This document shows positions 24,231 to 35,055 of a DNA stretch of 64,000 nt, in pieces (position 1 is the first letter of the stretch; the number at the start of each line of letters is the position of its first letter). The notes under the pieces are model-generated. The model had not been told where the DNA came from. It ran no database searches and saw nothing but the letters and a program-made list of their open reading frames with translations. Origin of the DNA: Cherax quadricarinatus (taxonomy: Eukaryota; Arthropoda; Malacostraca; Decapoda; Parastacidae); the NCBI RefSeq assembly GCF_038502225.1, contig NC_091308.1, positions 22,421,614-22,485,613 on the forward strand, written 5' to 3'. The translations under genes were made by a program, and so were the position numbers.

Positions 24231-24507
24231 GGTGCTTAGTAACACCCCACCCTAATACCCAGACAGCTCAGGACAGGTATGACTACATGTGACCACTGAC
24301 CTCAGTGTACTGAGTCAAAATGACATGCTGATTTAAAAAAAAAAAAAAAGAAACAGGCTAAGAGATAATGAAAACAATTCAAGCCTGGACACTAATAGTA
24401 ATAAAAGAATACGAGTTCTTAAACAATTAAAATGTAACAGTACAGTACTATACTATAGTGTTACAAATATTTAAGGGTGTGACTTCACTTAGATACAAAC
24501 TAGAAAA

Positions 24508-25040
24508 TTTATATAAGAACATAAGAAAGAACAACAACTGCAGCAGGCCTACCGGCCCATGCAAAGCAGGTCCAAGTCACACCCACCCACGTGCACTCGT
24601 GTACGTACTTGTCTAACCTATTTTTTAAAGCTACACGAGGTTTTCACTTCAATAATGCTACTTGGGACTTTGTTCCACTCATCCACAATTATATTATCAA
24701 ACCAATTCTTTCCTATATCCTTCCTAAATCTAAATTTTTTCAACTTGAACCCACTGCTGCAAGTCCTGGCTTGGTTAGTTATTTTTAGATTTGTTTACAT
24801 CCCCTTATTCTACATTTTGCTCCCAGTGGTATATTCAGTGCTTTGAGCCACTCCCAGTAGTTTAAATGCTTTCTTCACTCTATGCTGGCAGTAAACAATC
24901 TCTATCTGCTCTAGCTCCAATGTCTCTTGCCTTGAATGGATTTGAACTGTCACCATTGTCATTATTTCATTTGTTTTAAACTTTCTCATTATCCACCCAG
25001 TCACTTTATTGCCTATCACGACATTTTCCACATTGTGTTA
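24508..25040 (-). mobile_element. CR1 LINE 3' end, minus orientation
   Basis: The left edge is the reversed CR1 terminus (ataagaacataagaaagaac), followed by the reverse complement of the ORF2 C-terminus. On the minus strand NWFDNIIVDEWNKVPSSI is readable in one frame near 24700, matching the position of the C-terminal tail of the 45-51-kb CR1 element. It is a truncated, decayed copy distinct from the ORF1/ORF2 fragments to its left. Confidence 0.7.
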
Positions 25041-25491
25041 TCTAATAAATAGGTCAATTAGAATTATTACAACAAGGTTTTTTTACATGATCCTTTTATT
25101 CTATTAGGTGGTGCCTCTGCCTTTTATATATGCCCCTTAAGAGACTTTCCTTCTTACCATATGTGAGCAGTTTCCACCTCATCACCCCTCCTGCAAAATT
25201 CCTTTGCTTCCCTCCCCACCTCTAGCCATTTACAATGTCAGAATGAATTATCTTTTACCTGTTATAAAACGGATATACCTGTGTCCCATCAGCCAGGAAT
25301 GCATACATTACATAAAGTGAGAAACACCTACATCATCTAATGACATTCAAATTCATTACCGTAAGGAAGAACTCGAGAAAACTTCTTAGGTGTGAGGTAA
25401 TTTTTAGAAGTGTCATACAATTCTGGGGGATTATTCAATTTGTTTTTTAGCTATTTCTCATTAAATATCACTTTACTCTAGTTAATCCTTT
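25041..25491. other. No gene seen
   Basis: AT-rich sequence between a CR1 fragment and a piggyBac MITE, with no assignable feature. Confidence 0.4.
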
Positions 25492-26574
25492 CACTGTTGA
25501 TCCGTAATATTATGCCAAAATTCTAGCGGCCTCCAATCTTGCAGAAGAAAGCTGGTAGGCCTATATATGAGAGAATGGGTCTGAGTGGTCAGTGTGTGCA
25601 GTATAAAAAAAAAAATCCTGCAGCGCTCAGTGCATAACGAGAAAAAAAAAACTCCGACTGTGATTTTGACTTAAAGCACCGAATTTATGGTGTATTTTCG
25701 TATGGTATTTATGGCTACATTCTCATTTTCTTGGTCTCATTTGATAGAATGGAAGATATATTACAGAAAGATAGATGATCTTTGAATGGTTTACATACTA
25801 AAAATACCTTGAATTTGAGCTCAAAGTAGCAGAAGTGTTCGATTTTTGTCGATGTTCAAGAGTAAACAAATCACGTCACACATCCAATACATGTCAAGTG
25901 GTGGGTCTAATATGCTTTCAAAAATGCGTTGATATTATTTATACCATTTTGACAATGCAGTAGTCTGCACAACAGTAAATCGTCTATTTTTTGTGTGAAT
26001 AAAAATTCAAAATGGAAAGCGTAATACAAGGGGGGCCTGGATACGTGACTAATGAACAGGGAAAATGTTATTTTAGTGCTAGGAATGTTTGTATTGTTAA
26101 TTCTGGACCCTATTTTGAAATTGACCTTAGTTGAATTGTATATGAAATTGGCCAAATTACCAATTTCTTACCACTTTATTGGGTAGTTGAAATCAGTAAA
26201 TGGGAGGTTTCTTGTACTCTAACAGATAAGTGAACTGTAGATACGTAGATATAAATCTATATATGTACACCTGTTAACCCTTTTGGGGCCTAGTTCCTAG
26301 GCCTTTTATGTATCCATATGCTCTTGCGGTACTGTCCACAGGATGGATATGGGGTGCACAGTAAACTAGCCACTTCAATGGCAAAATCTAAAAAAAATCT
26401 AATCAACAGAACAAATGGAGTTCTAGCAAAATAGCTATGGAACTGGCCGAAAATAGGGCTGAAAGTGGATATCACCAATGCGTAAATATCGCCAAGACCG
26501 CTAACTTCACGAGAGCGTAATTCTGTAAGTTTTCCATCAAATTTCGTACTTTTGGTGTCATTTCAACCCCTCAA

Positions 26575-26735
26575 GGAAGGTTCCTTGATGTTGGCGAGGG
26601 ACTCTTGATCTAGGGAATTGGATCTGTGCTCCAGTTCACTGAATTAAGCCTGAATACCTTCTACATCCCCCCACAGGTGCTGCATAATCCTGTGTGTTTA
26701 GTGCTCCCCATTGATTAAAATAATAATCTATCATT
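26575..26735 (+). mobile_element. Short retroposon with ATAAT tail
   Basis: Best copy in the window of the 20.7-kb family: 'cttgatctagggaattggat', 'cagttcactgaattaagcct', 'gtttagtgctccccattgat' and an aataat tail. It interrupts the piggyBac MITE. Confidence 0.6.
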
Positions 26736-26799
26736 TCATAATTTTTTTTTTTTTTTTTTGAAAATTCAACACTCAGAGCAAGTTTGTGAGCAGGGGTCT

Positions 26800-27729
26800 T
26801 GTGAAGGCTTACTCAGCCCTGTAACAACTTCAGACAATATTACCAAGGCTGGCTCCTCCTCAGGAAAATTAATGAATAGAAAAAGAAATAATAATTCACA
26901 AAGATAAACACTTTATTATTTATTAATGCAAAGATAAAACATTGAAATATGAAGTTGTATCCTACTTGAAAGAAAAATGAAAAATAAAACGGAAAAATGA
27001 CATTTGAATTCAACGCTAATATGTACAGTTATACTGGGGTGTCTGGTTGAGGTTGACACCGTCTTGTAGAAATTGTAGCCGTTGCTGATGATGTGGGGTG
27101 TGGGAAGGGGTCACAGGTGTTGAGTGACAACCCAATGACTAGTTCTTCACAGAGTCTATAGCCTTGAACAGTCAGTCCAGATGACAGGAACGCAGGTTCT
27201 TTACCACTACAAAGATGAGGGGTAGTGTCCTGTACAATTAATCAGGTAGGCAGATTACAAGGTGACGTCCTAAGACCGTTTTCAGTCTGTCTCCTTCAAC
27301 ACTTCTCGTTGGTTGGCAGGTGACCCGATCTGTCATTCCAAGCTGGAAAGAGAGACAGGTTACCCACTGCTTAAGAAATCACTCTCCATGATAAGTGTAA
27401 GATACTTAAAAAGGTGGTGATTATCGAAAAGTCTCATGTGGAGCTTAAAACTGAAAGGACAAAGTTTATTATTGGTCAAAAGTGAAGCTTTCAACCAATA
27501 TCTACTAGAATAGGAGCAGAGGCTTTTACTTACAGTTGTGCTGGGAGCTGAGAGTCGAGTGATTACTGTTTGGCCGGAGCCCCACATGTCACCTTTCGGG
27601 GTGGGGAGAAAGGGGGGGGGAGGGGATAGCGGGAGCTAGACCGACCCTACCTTAACAAGCAGCCGGCAATCAAACTATCGTTACCATATACTCGCTCGCT
27701 ACTCCTATCTGTTGAACTTTTCCCTCACA
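26800..27729 (-). repeat. 3' LTR (930 bp)
   Basis: Begins tgtgaaggcttactcag and ends cttttccctcaca in plus orientation. It is closely similar to the LTR at 32009-32935, with scattered substitutions and differences in the G-run. The minus-strand purine-rich ggtataggggag ending at 27730 just outside it is the likely polypurine tract. Confidence 0.9.
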
Positions 27730-28085
27730 CTCCCCTATACCAAGACTTATAGTCAAGGAGTATAAGAAGAATAGGCGAGGAAAAAGTTCTAATATGAAGT
27801 CGCGTAAGGCAACAAATCTACTGTCACGACTTAACCAGTCAGAGAAATAATTGGATGAACAATTGATATATGCAATATGAAACTTAAAAGCCTGGAGTGC
27901 CAATGTCCACCTTAAGAGGCGACTGTTGGTTCCCTTAAAAGTTTCTAGGTATATCAAAGGTTTGTGATCCGTTTCTAAAATAAATTCTTTTCCCAGTAAA
28001 TAAAATCTAGGTTTGGAGATACCCCACACAAGAGCCAAACATTCCTTTTCTATGGTGGAGTATCTCGTTTCTGCAGGAGGGAAAT
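27730..28085 (-). pseudogene. RNase H domain of the LTR retrotransposon
   Basis: On the minus strand the frame reads RYSTIEKECLALVWG, then FILETDHKPLIYL and NYFSDWLSR, the standard landmarks of Ty3/Gypsy RNase H (TDH carries a catalytic Asp; 'DWLSR' is the usual C-terminal signature). The frame runs straight into the 3' LTR and stops about 60 bases inside it, so no integrase follows. Upstream it joins abruptly to the integrase zinc region near 28085; the reverse transcriptase that should precede RNase H is absent. RNase H normally removes the RNA strand during cDNA synthesis. Confidence 0.85.
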
Positions 28086-28089
28086 TTTA

Positions 28090-28362
28090 GATTTAATAAA
28101 TATACAGGAACTAGGAGTGTGTGTATTTTGTGCAGTAAGCACCTGACACTTATTACAAGAACTATACTACTTCTTTGTAACCTGTAAGTACATGCTTGGC
28201 CAAAAATAAGTGTGCTTGAGTTTATGCCACGTCTTACGATGGGCCAAATGTTTGGTCACTGGTAAATCATGAGCCATTTGAAGAACAGTCTCTCGACATG
28301 GTTTAGGAACAACAAGGAGGGAATAATCTATTGCTGAAGAATGAGATTTAAATACAGATTTA
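28090..28362 (-). pseudogene. Integrase N-terminal zinc (HHCC) domain
   Basis: The minus-strand reading contains LLVVPKPCRETVLQMAHD, KHLAHRKTWHKLK, TYFWPSMYLQV and SSCNKCQ, which fits the HHCC zinc domain of Ty3/Gypsy integrases; one in-frame TAG lies between the His and Cys pairs. A matching upstream linker (DFVNIQRNCPS near 29540, then NQAFKNKVIHGR near 28620) connects it back to the protease region once the nested solo LTR and MITE are ignored. The catalytic core that should follow is deleted. It lies 5' of RNase H. Confidence 0.75.
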
Positions 28363-28364
28363 TA

Positions 28365-28567
28365 CAGTGGACCCCCGGTTTATGATCAGCTCCCAATGCG
28401 ACCAATTATGTAAGTGTATTTATGTAAGTGCGTTTGTATGTGTATGTTTGGGGGTCTGAAATGGACTAATCTAATTCACAATATTCCTTATGGGAACAAA
28501 TTCAGTCAGTACTGGCACCTGAACATACTTCTGGAATGAAATAATATCGTAAACCGGGGGTCCACTG
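28365..28567. mobile_element. Short Tigger MITE (203 bp) in the LTR element
   Basis: Ends cagtggacccccggttt and ...aaaccgggggtccactg are flanked by TA. Same family as 11476-11678. It inserted after the retrotransposon. Confidence 0.85.
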
Positions 28568-28649
28568 TATAAGATACCATTAATATATTCAAACTTATGA
28601 GATACGCATCTCCCATGGATAACTTTGTTTTTAAAAGCTTGATTATGAC

Positions 28650-29514
28650 TGTGAAGGCTTACTCAGCCCTGTAACAACTTCAGACAGTATTACTCAGGCT
28701 GGCTCCTCCTCAGGAAAATTAATGAATAGAAAAAGAAATAATAATTCACAAAGATAAACACTTTATTATTTATTAAATCAAACATAAAACAATAAAACAT
28801 GAAAGGTATATCCTATTTGAAAGAAAAATGAAAAATGAAATGAATAAAATAACATTTGAACTCAACGCTAATATCTACAGGGGTGTCTGGTGTTGGTGAC
28901 ACAGTTGTTGAAATCGTAGCCGTTGCTGATGATGGGGTGGGGGGGGGGGTCACAGGTGTTGGTGACCATCCACTGGCTAGTTCTTCACAGTATACCAGTG
29001 AGTAATCTCTCCCGATGACAGGAAAGCAGGTTCTTTACCGCTGCAATGATGTGGGGTTACGTCCTGCAATTTCATACAGGTGCACAGGTACTTAAATGCA
29101 AAATGGGGAAGTCTCTGGACGTTAGTCCTTCTCCTGTTCTTCTCGTTGATTGACAGGTGACCCTCACTGTCATCCAAGAGTAGTGTTGGGAGCTGAGTCG
29201 AGTGATTTACTGTTTGACCAGAGCCCCACACGTCACCTTTCGGGGGGGGGGGAAGAGAGAGGGGAAGGGATAGCAGGAGCTAGACTGACCCTACCTTAAC
29301 AAGCAGCCGGCAGTCAAACTATCACTTTCGGGGAGGGGGAAGAAAGGCGGGAGCTTGACTTGCCCTACCTTAACTAGTAGCCGGCAGTGAAACTATCACT
29401 TTCGGGGAGGGGGAAGAAAGGCGGGAGCTTGACTTGCCCTACCTTAACTAGTAGCCGGCAATGAAACTATTGTTACTATATCGCTACTCCTATCTATTGA
29501 ACTTTTCCCTCACA
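28650..29514 (-). repeat. Solo LTR of a related family, nested
   Basis: An 865-bp LTR, tgtgaaggcttactcag...cttttccctcaca, is flanked by the 5-bp duplication atgac at 28645-28649 and 29515-29519. It differs in sequence from the two element LTRs and contains a duplicated block ('tttcggggagggggaagaaa' at about 29327 and 29400). It is the product of an insertion followed by LTR-LTR recombination. Confidence 0.9.
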
Positions 29515-29802
29515 ATGACAATCCCGAATTGAAGGGCAATTGCGCTGTATATTGACAAAGTCATCCTTGGACATAAAATCTGGGAAAATAAAAGGACTTA
29601 CGGTGGGAGAAGAGGAGGTAGGAGAAGCCAGGGTTATGGTCTGAGCCCTAGTCAAGACATTGAGAGTGCCGGAGGCAATACCTTTACTTTCACCTGACGA
29701 GTGGACAGTGCTACCTCACTATCGAAAGCAGTATCATCTGTTTCCACCCCCAAATGAACAGTACAAGACAATGCAGCTTCCAGTGCGGAATTGTTAAGGG
29801 GC

Positions 29803-31437
29803 TTATTTAACTTGCAAGGAAGAGGAACTGGAAAACAGATCCACGGGTGGTGACGAAAGATCCGCCTCTGAAGGAAGAACGGCACCTTTAATGTTACCCA
29901 CTATTATAGAACAAGTAATTGGGGCTAGTACCGCATTAGTCCAACCGATGAACCATTTAGTTTTCAAGTAACAACGTATTGTAGGGAAAGTATTTTCATG
30001 ACCCAAGTAATCTGAAAGAATAGAGGACACATGAGAGGTTTTAAAGTAAGGGAACAGTTTGTCCGAAATTACGATGCACATACATCCAGTGTCACGTAAT
30101 ATGTCTGAGACTTTTATACCATTAACTGCTCCTGAACAGAAGGGTGCTTGGTCATTACCATCAACAAAACATCTATCAACTTTCTCTATTTTCTTGGAAG
30201 GACAATCTGGACGTTTATGTCCGATACCACCACACCGATGACATGTTGGTATAATAGCTGGTGACTTTTTTTCTACTGTAGGCTTCTTAATCTTTGGTTC
30301 AGGTGAACCATTGCCCTTAGGGATCGATCCCTTTAGGTCTTTATAGGAATTGTGAGCCTCAGCATACAAGTCAGCGGCCTCAGCAACTTCATCAGCTTTA
30401 ATCAGGTTACGTTCTCTAATGAATGTTCGTATCTGGTGAGGAAGAGCTGTCAGGAACTGGTCAACAACCATGAAGTCTCTAAGAGATTCATAACTGTGAT
30501 CAATTCCTGAACTCTCTATCCAAAAGTCGAACAAACGAAAGAGTGTTACCTGTAACTGCTGAAAGTTTTGGCCATGCTGTAAGGCGGCACACCTGAAATC
30601 TTTCCTGTAAGAATTTGTGGTTTTTTGATACGCTTTAAGGATTGCCTTCTTCAGTAGGTTATAATTACATATATCCTGCGACAAAGTTGCATAGATATTC
30701 AAAGCTGTACCAGAAAATAACATTCCTAACCTGGTAGCCCAGGTGTCAGCAGGCCATTCACAGAGGGTAGCGGTATTTTCAAACCTGATAATGTATGAAG
30801 TAATGTCTTCACCCTCTGTGAAGGGAGGTAAATTAAGTGTTGGAATATGTGCACTAGCTGCATGATGTTCAATTACTCCTTCCTCTAATTGTTGTTGCAT
30901 GAAAGTTAACTTTTTATTCTCTAATTCAAGGCGAGATTTTTCGAGCTCGCGATCTTTTTCTCTCTCTCGCAGTTCATTCTCTCTAGCTTTTTCCTCAACT
31001 TCTCTATCTTTTGCTCTTTCCTCAAGTTCTCTTAACCTAACTTGTTCCTCACATATTTTAGCTTGTTCCTCACGTACTTTAGCTTGTTCCTCACATACTC
31101 TAGCTCTCTCCTCACGATCAAGTCTATCACGCTCCTTTTTGTCTTCTCTCCCTCTTTCTAACTATCTTGGTTTTCTCTTTCAATTCGATCTCTCTCCTTT
31201 TTCTCCTCTCTTTCAATTCTCTCTCTCTCTCTCCTTTTTCTCCTCTCTTTCTCTTTCGAACTGTCTTTCTTGACTTTCTCTTTCAATTCGATCTCTCTCC
31301 TTTTTCTCCTCTCTCTCAAGGTTCTCTCTCTCCTTTCTTTCTCTTTCCTGGATCTTAGCGCTAATGGAAGCTTCTAAATTCTTCCCCGTTTTTCCTAACT
31401 TACTCCCAGTGTTCATCCAAAACTGGTATCCCTCCAT
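29803..31437 (-). pseudogene. Gag (SCAN-like capsid, CCHC knuckle) fused to retropepsin, frameshifted at the 5' end
   Basis: The probable start is the ATG at 31437 (MEGYQFWMNTGSK), followed by a long Glu/Arg-rich charged helix. A frame break near 31160-31210 separates it from the 365-codon frame that starts at 30900. In that frame, residues about 33-185 look like a SCAN-type capsid: CEWPADTWATRLG, LRDFMVVDQFLTALP and IRERN...ADEVAEAADLYAEAH. The CCHC knuckle CHRCGGIGHKRPDC is at 220-233. A retropepsin-like region VNGIKVSDILRDTGC follows, with its DTG at 270-272. Gag would assemble the particle and the protease process it. The vertebrate SCAN domain is thought to derive from the capsid of a Gmr1-like element, consistent with the pol order. 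Confidence 0.8.
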
Positions 31438-31990
31438 ACTTGCAAGAATAACTTAAATTACCAGGGGAAAATGAAATGGATATATCAAAGAAAACAGAGG
31501 GTTCAATTCCTGCTCCACTCAAACTGTAAATAAATCGGAGGGTTCAATCCCTGCTTCGATTAAACAGTATGTGTGAATGAAAACGGAGGGTTCTATGCCG
31601 GCCCCGAGCAAACAGTAAGTAGAATGGGGTCCCTTGACCATCCAATCTTCTCACCAACAAATCAAGAGTGTCCTATGACAGTTCCCTTGATATAATAAAG
31701 AGCTCAATGAAATAATTTGTCACTGGAAAATCTCGGGTCCCTAGAGTCTATTCCTCGAAATCGTTTCAAGCTCAAAAATCAAGGTGACAGAATTAACTAG
31801 TATATTCTGCCTGACTTGACTTACAATAAATTGAGACTATAACAATCACCAAATCTTTTAAATACCTGTACTGTAGTCCTACCATAGAGAATGATTACTC
31901 ATGGCTGGTGGTAACCGTCTGTGGTATGCGGCGTTGAAGTTTCAATGATAGATTCGAGATGGAGTTGAATCTTGATTCAGTAGAGTTGAT

Positions 31991-32006
31991 CCTGGCAAGG
32001 TCGCCA
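31991..32006 (-). promoter_or_regulatory. Primer-binding site of the LTR retrotransposon
   Basis: On the minus strand, tggcgaccttgccagg lies two bases inside the 5' LTR. Its complement ends ...ggtcgCCA, the 3' end of a tRNA. It most resembles tRNA-Arg-type sites of 412/mdg1-like elements; the tRNA identity is inferred. Confidence 0.75.
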
Positions 32007-32008
32007 CT

Positions 32009-32935
32009 TGTGAAGGCTTACTCAGCCCTGTAACAACTTCAGACAGTATTACCAAGGCTGGCTCCTCCTCAGGAAAATTAATGAATAGAAAAAGAAATAA
32101 TAATTCACAAAGATAAACACTTTATTATTTATTAATGCAAAGATAAAACATTGAAATATGAAGTTGTATCCTACTTGAAAGAAAAATGAAAAATGAAACG
32201 GAAAAATGACATTTGAATTCAATGCTAATATGTACAGTTATACTGGGGTGTCTGGTTGAGGTTGACACTGTCTTGTAGAAATTGTAGCCATTGCTGATGA
32301 TGTGGGGGGGGGGGGGCACAGGTGTTGAGTGACAACCCAACGACTAGTTCTTCACAGAGTCTATAGCCTTGAACAGTCAGTCCAGATGACAGGAACGCAG
32401 GTTCTTTACCACTACAAAGATGAGGGGTAGTGTCCTGTACAATTAATCAGGTAGGTAGATTATAAGGTGACGTCCCAAGACCGTTTTCAGTCTGTCTCCT
32501 TCAACAGTTCTTGTTGGTTGGCAGGTGACCCGATCTGTTATTCCAAGCTGGAAAGAGAGACAGGTTACCCACTGCTTAAGAAATCACTCTCCATGATAAG
32601 TGTCAGATACTTAAAAAAGGTGGTGATCATTGAAAAGTCTCATGTGGAGCTTAAAACTGAAAGGACAAAGTTTATTATTGGTCAAAAGTGAAGCTTTCAA
32701 CCAATATCCACAAGAATAGGAGCAGAGGCTTTTACTTACAGTTGTGCTGGGAGCTGTGAGCCGAGTGATTACTGTTTGGCCGGAGCCCCACACGTCACCT
32801 TTTGGGGTGGGGAGAAGGGGGGGGGGAAGGGATAGCGGGAGCTAGACTGACCCTACCTTAACAAGCAGCCGGCAATCAAACTATTGTTACCATATACTCG
32901 CTCGCTACTCCTATCTGTTGAACTTTTCCCTCACA
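32009..32935 (-). repeat. 5' LTR (927 bp)
   Basis: Partner of the LTR at 26800-27729, TG...CA. In the element's own orientation it is upstream of Gag and would hold the promoter. Flanked on the outside by ggtct. Confidence 0.9.
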
Positions 32936-32958
32936 GGTCTCGACAGTGAAAGGGTTAA

Positions 32959-33344
32959 TATCTGCACCCATAAGAAAGAGTTATAAGAAAATAGGCAGCC
33001 TGCTTGGTTTGAGTTGGGGTACACTAACAACACTGAGGTGCATGAATATAAAAAGGGGTCCACAAGAGTTGTCCCCTTCTCAGTTCAACAGAATATTGGA
33101 GTATGCCTGTACAAATACCATTTTTAACTGATTTTAATACAGGTTGCTGAAATCAAAAGGCCAATGGTAATATTTTCTATATACAACTTTATTAAATATA
33201 CAAAAGTGTTACTCACCTTTCAAAAATATCCCACAAGGTTAAAAAAATACACTGCATACATCTAAATGCAATAAAAGTTTGTGTTTAACAAAATTCAGAA
33301 ACAGGTTCTTGATAGTTTTAAAAAATATACCTGAGTACACTACT

Positions 33345-33410
<66 letters not shown>

Positions 33411-33483
33411 TACACAAGATTTTCATACTGCATAAAAAATTACTTTTAGAGTTTCAACTTGCCAAATAGCCAAGGTAATATTA
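32959..33483. other. Non-coding, with a 61-base A run
   Basis: No gene recognised. An uninterrupted A tract occupies 33346-33406 and is followed by tatata; it may be a retroposon tail or a simple repeat. Confidence 0.5.
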
Positions 33484-33724
33484 TTAACCTTTAAACTGTG
33501 TCCAACATACTAGTATGCAGGTGATATAAATGTCTGACATACTAGTAGGTCCAATTTTTCGTACCTTCAATATTCTTGACCTCGGCACAACTCTGGGTCT
33601 TCTACAATATCCTCATACCTTTGAAAAAAAAATATCTAAGGGAGGGTCCACACGCTGCATCATAGTTAACTACATAGGTGATGAGTATGTATCCAATGTA
33701 CTAGTACACCTAACTAGCATAACA
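33484..33724. mobile_element. Possible piggyBac-type left end, truncated
   Basis: TTAACCTTTAAACTGTG at 33484 resembles the other piggyBac MITE ends, and a phrase 'acatactagta' is repeated near 33506 and 33537. No right end was found; the RTE copy follows. Tentative. Confidence 0.3.
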
Positions 33725-34890
33725 ATGAAATCAGGAATAGGCCTTAGACAGAGATGTGTGATGTCACCATGGGTGTTCAATATATTTATAGATGGGGTTG
33801 TAAGAGCAGTGAATGCTCAGGTGTTGGCAAGAGGTGTGGGATTAAAAGATAAAGAATCTAACACAAAGTGGGAGTTGTCACAGATGCTTTTTGCTGATAA
33901 TACTGTGCTCTTGGGAGATTCTGAAGAGAAGTTACAGATAAATTGGGATGAGTTTAGTAAGGTATGTAAAAGAAGGAAATTAAAAGTGAACACAGGAAAG
34001 AGTAAGGTGATGAAGACAACAAAAAATTTAGGTAATTGAAAGACTGGATATCAGATTGGAAGGAGGGAGTATGGAGGAAATGAATGTATTTGGATATTTG
34101 GGAGCAGACTTGTCAGCAGATGGGTCTATGAAAGATGAAGTGAATCATAGAACTGATGAGGGGAAAAAGGTGAGTGGTGCACTGAGGAGTCTGCACAGAC
34201 AAAGAATGTTATCCATGGAAGCAAAGAGGGGAATGCATAAGAGTATAGTTATACCAACAATCTTATATGGGTGTAAAGCATGGGGGGTGAATTTTTCAAC
34301 AAGGAGAAGGCTGGAGGCAGTGGAGATGTAGAGTCTGAGGGTAATATGCGGTGTGAATATAATGCAAAGAATATGTAGTTTGGAAATTAAAAGGAGGTGC
34401 GGAGTTACCAAAAGTATTATCCAGAGGGTTAAGGGTATTGAAACATATAGAGAGAATGGAATGAAACAGAATGATTTGGAGAGCGTATAAATCTGTAGTG
34501 GAAATGTGGGGTATTAGTTGGCCTAGGAAAGGTAGGAGGGAGGGGGGTAAAGGAGGTTTTGTGTGCGAGGGGCATGGACTTCCAGGTAGCATGCGTGAGT
34601 GTGTTAGATAGGAGCAAGTGGAGGTGAATGGTTTTTATGACTCGACGTGGTGTTGGAGTGTGAGCAAAGTAACATTTATGAAGGGATTCAGGGAAATCGG
34701 CAAGCTGGACTAAAGTCCTAGAAGTGGGAAGTACAGTGCCTGCGCTCTGAAGGAGGGGTGTTGATTCTGCAGATTTTTAACAGTAGTGTAGGCACACCTC
34801 TGGCCAGATAGTGAAGGAGTATGATGATGAAAGTGTTTCTTCTTTTTCCGGTCACCTTGCCTTGGTGGGAAACAGCCGATGTATTAATAA
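33725..34890 (+). pseudogene. RTE-type LINE, 3' half of the reverse transcriptase ORF, broken
   Basis: Starts abruptly within the RT domain (GLRQRCVMSPWVFNIFIDG), continues through the catalytic box LFADNTVLLGD (ADD changed to ADN) and KLKVNTGKSKVM. It then shifts frame near 34039 and carries on as the C-terminal region (EEMNVFGYLGADLSADGS, ILYGCKAWGV) before a stop at 34327. The non-coding tail extends to 'ttttccggtcaccttgcctt' near 34850. It is a 5'-truncated, dead copy of the element that is intact at 59968-62883. Confidence 0.85.
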
Positions 34891-35055
34891 AAAAGAAATC
34901 AGGAGCTGCTGTTCCATCAGTTTCTCTACTAGCAAAAAGGGTGTGAAACTGGCACAAAAATGACTTATTCATTCCAAATTTACTACAATTTAATGATACT
35001 GACAGTGAAATTCAGCCACGAAGCACACTAAATAAATTTAACCCAGAATCACCAA

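Larger units (their letters stand above)
26800..32935 (-). mobile_element. Ty3/Gypsy LTR retrotransposon, Gmr1-like domain order, internally deleted
   Basis: Two long terminal repeats (26800-27729 and 32009-32935), both starting TG and ending CA, bound a minus-strand body, with 5-bp duplications ggtct at 26795-26799 and 32936-32940. From 5' to 3' on the minus strand: primer-binding site, charged coiled-coil leader of Gag, SCAN-like capsid, CCHC knuckle, protease, integrase zinc domain, RNase H, purine tract, 3' LTR. Integrase ahead of RNase H, and RNase H abutting the LTR, is the order of Gmr1-like elements, not of ordinary Gypsy. The integrase core and the reverse transcriptase are missing, so the copy is not autonomous. 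A solo LTR (28650-29514) and a Tigger MITE (28365-28567) are nested in it. Confidence 0.85.
25492..32958. mobile_element. piggyBac-type MITE split by an LTR retrotransposon
   Basis: The left end TTAATCCTTTCACTG lies at 25492 and the right end ...cgacagtgaaagggttaa at 32941-32958. The interior runs in the opposite orientation to the 35.1-kb copy. Around 26791-26799 and 32936-32945 the element is interrupted exactly where the 35.1-kb copy is continuous. The interruption is the LTR retrotransposon with its 5-bp duplication. A short retroposon also sits inside at 26575-26735. Confidence 0.85.

Noticed and set aside
27730..28362. Scrambled pol caused only by a local inversion
   Set aside because: Integrase zinc domain and RNase H are on the same strand, and the zinc domain is joined to the protease side by a plausible linker, so a simple inversion does not explain the order; deletion within a Gmr1-like order fits better.
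30899..31437. Plus-strand Ser/Phe/Leu-rich frames
   Set aside because: They are the reverse complement of the Arg/Glu-rich Gag leader on the minus strand.
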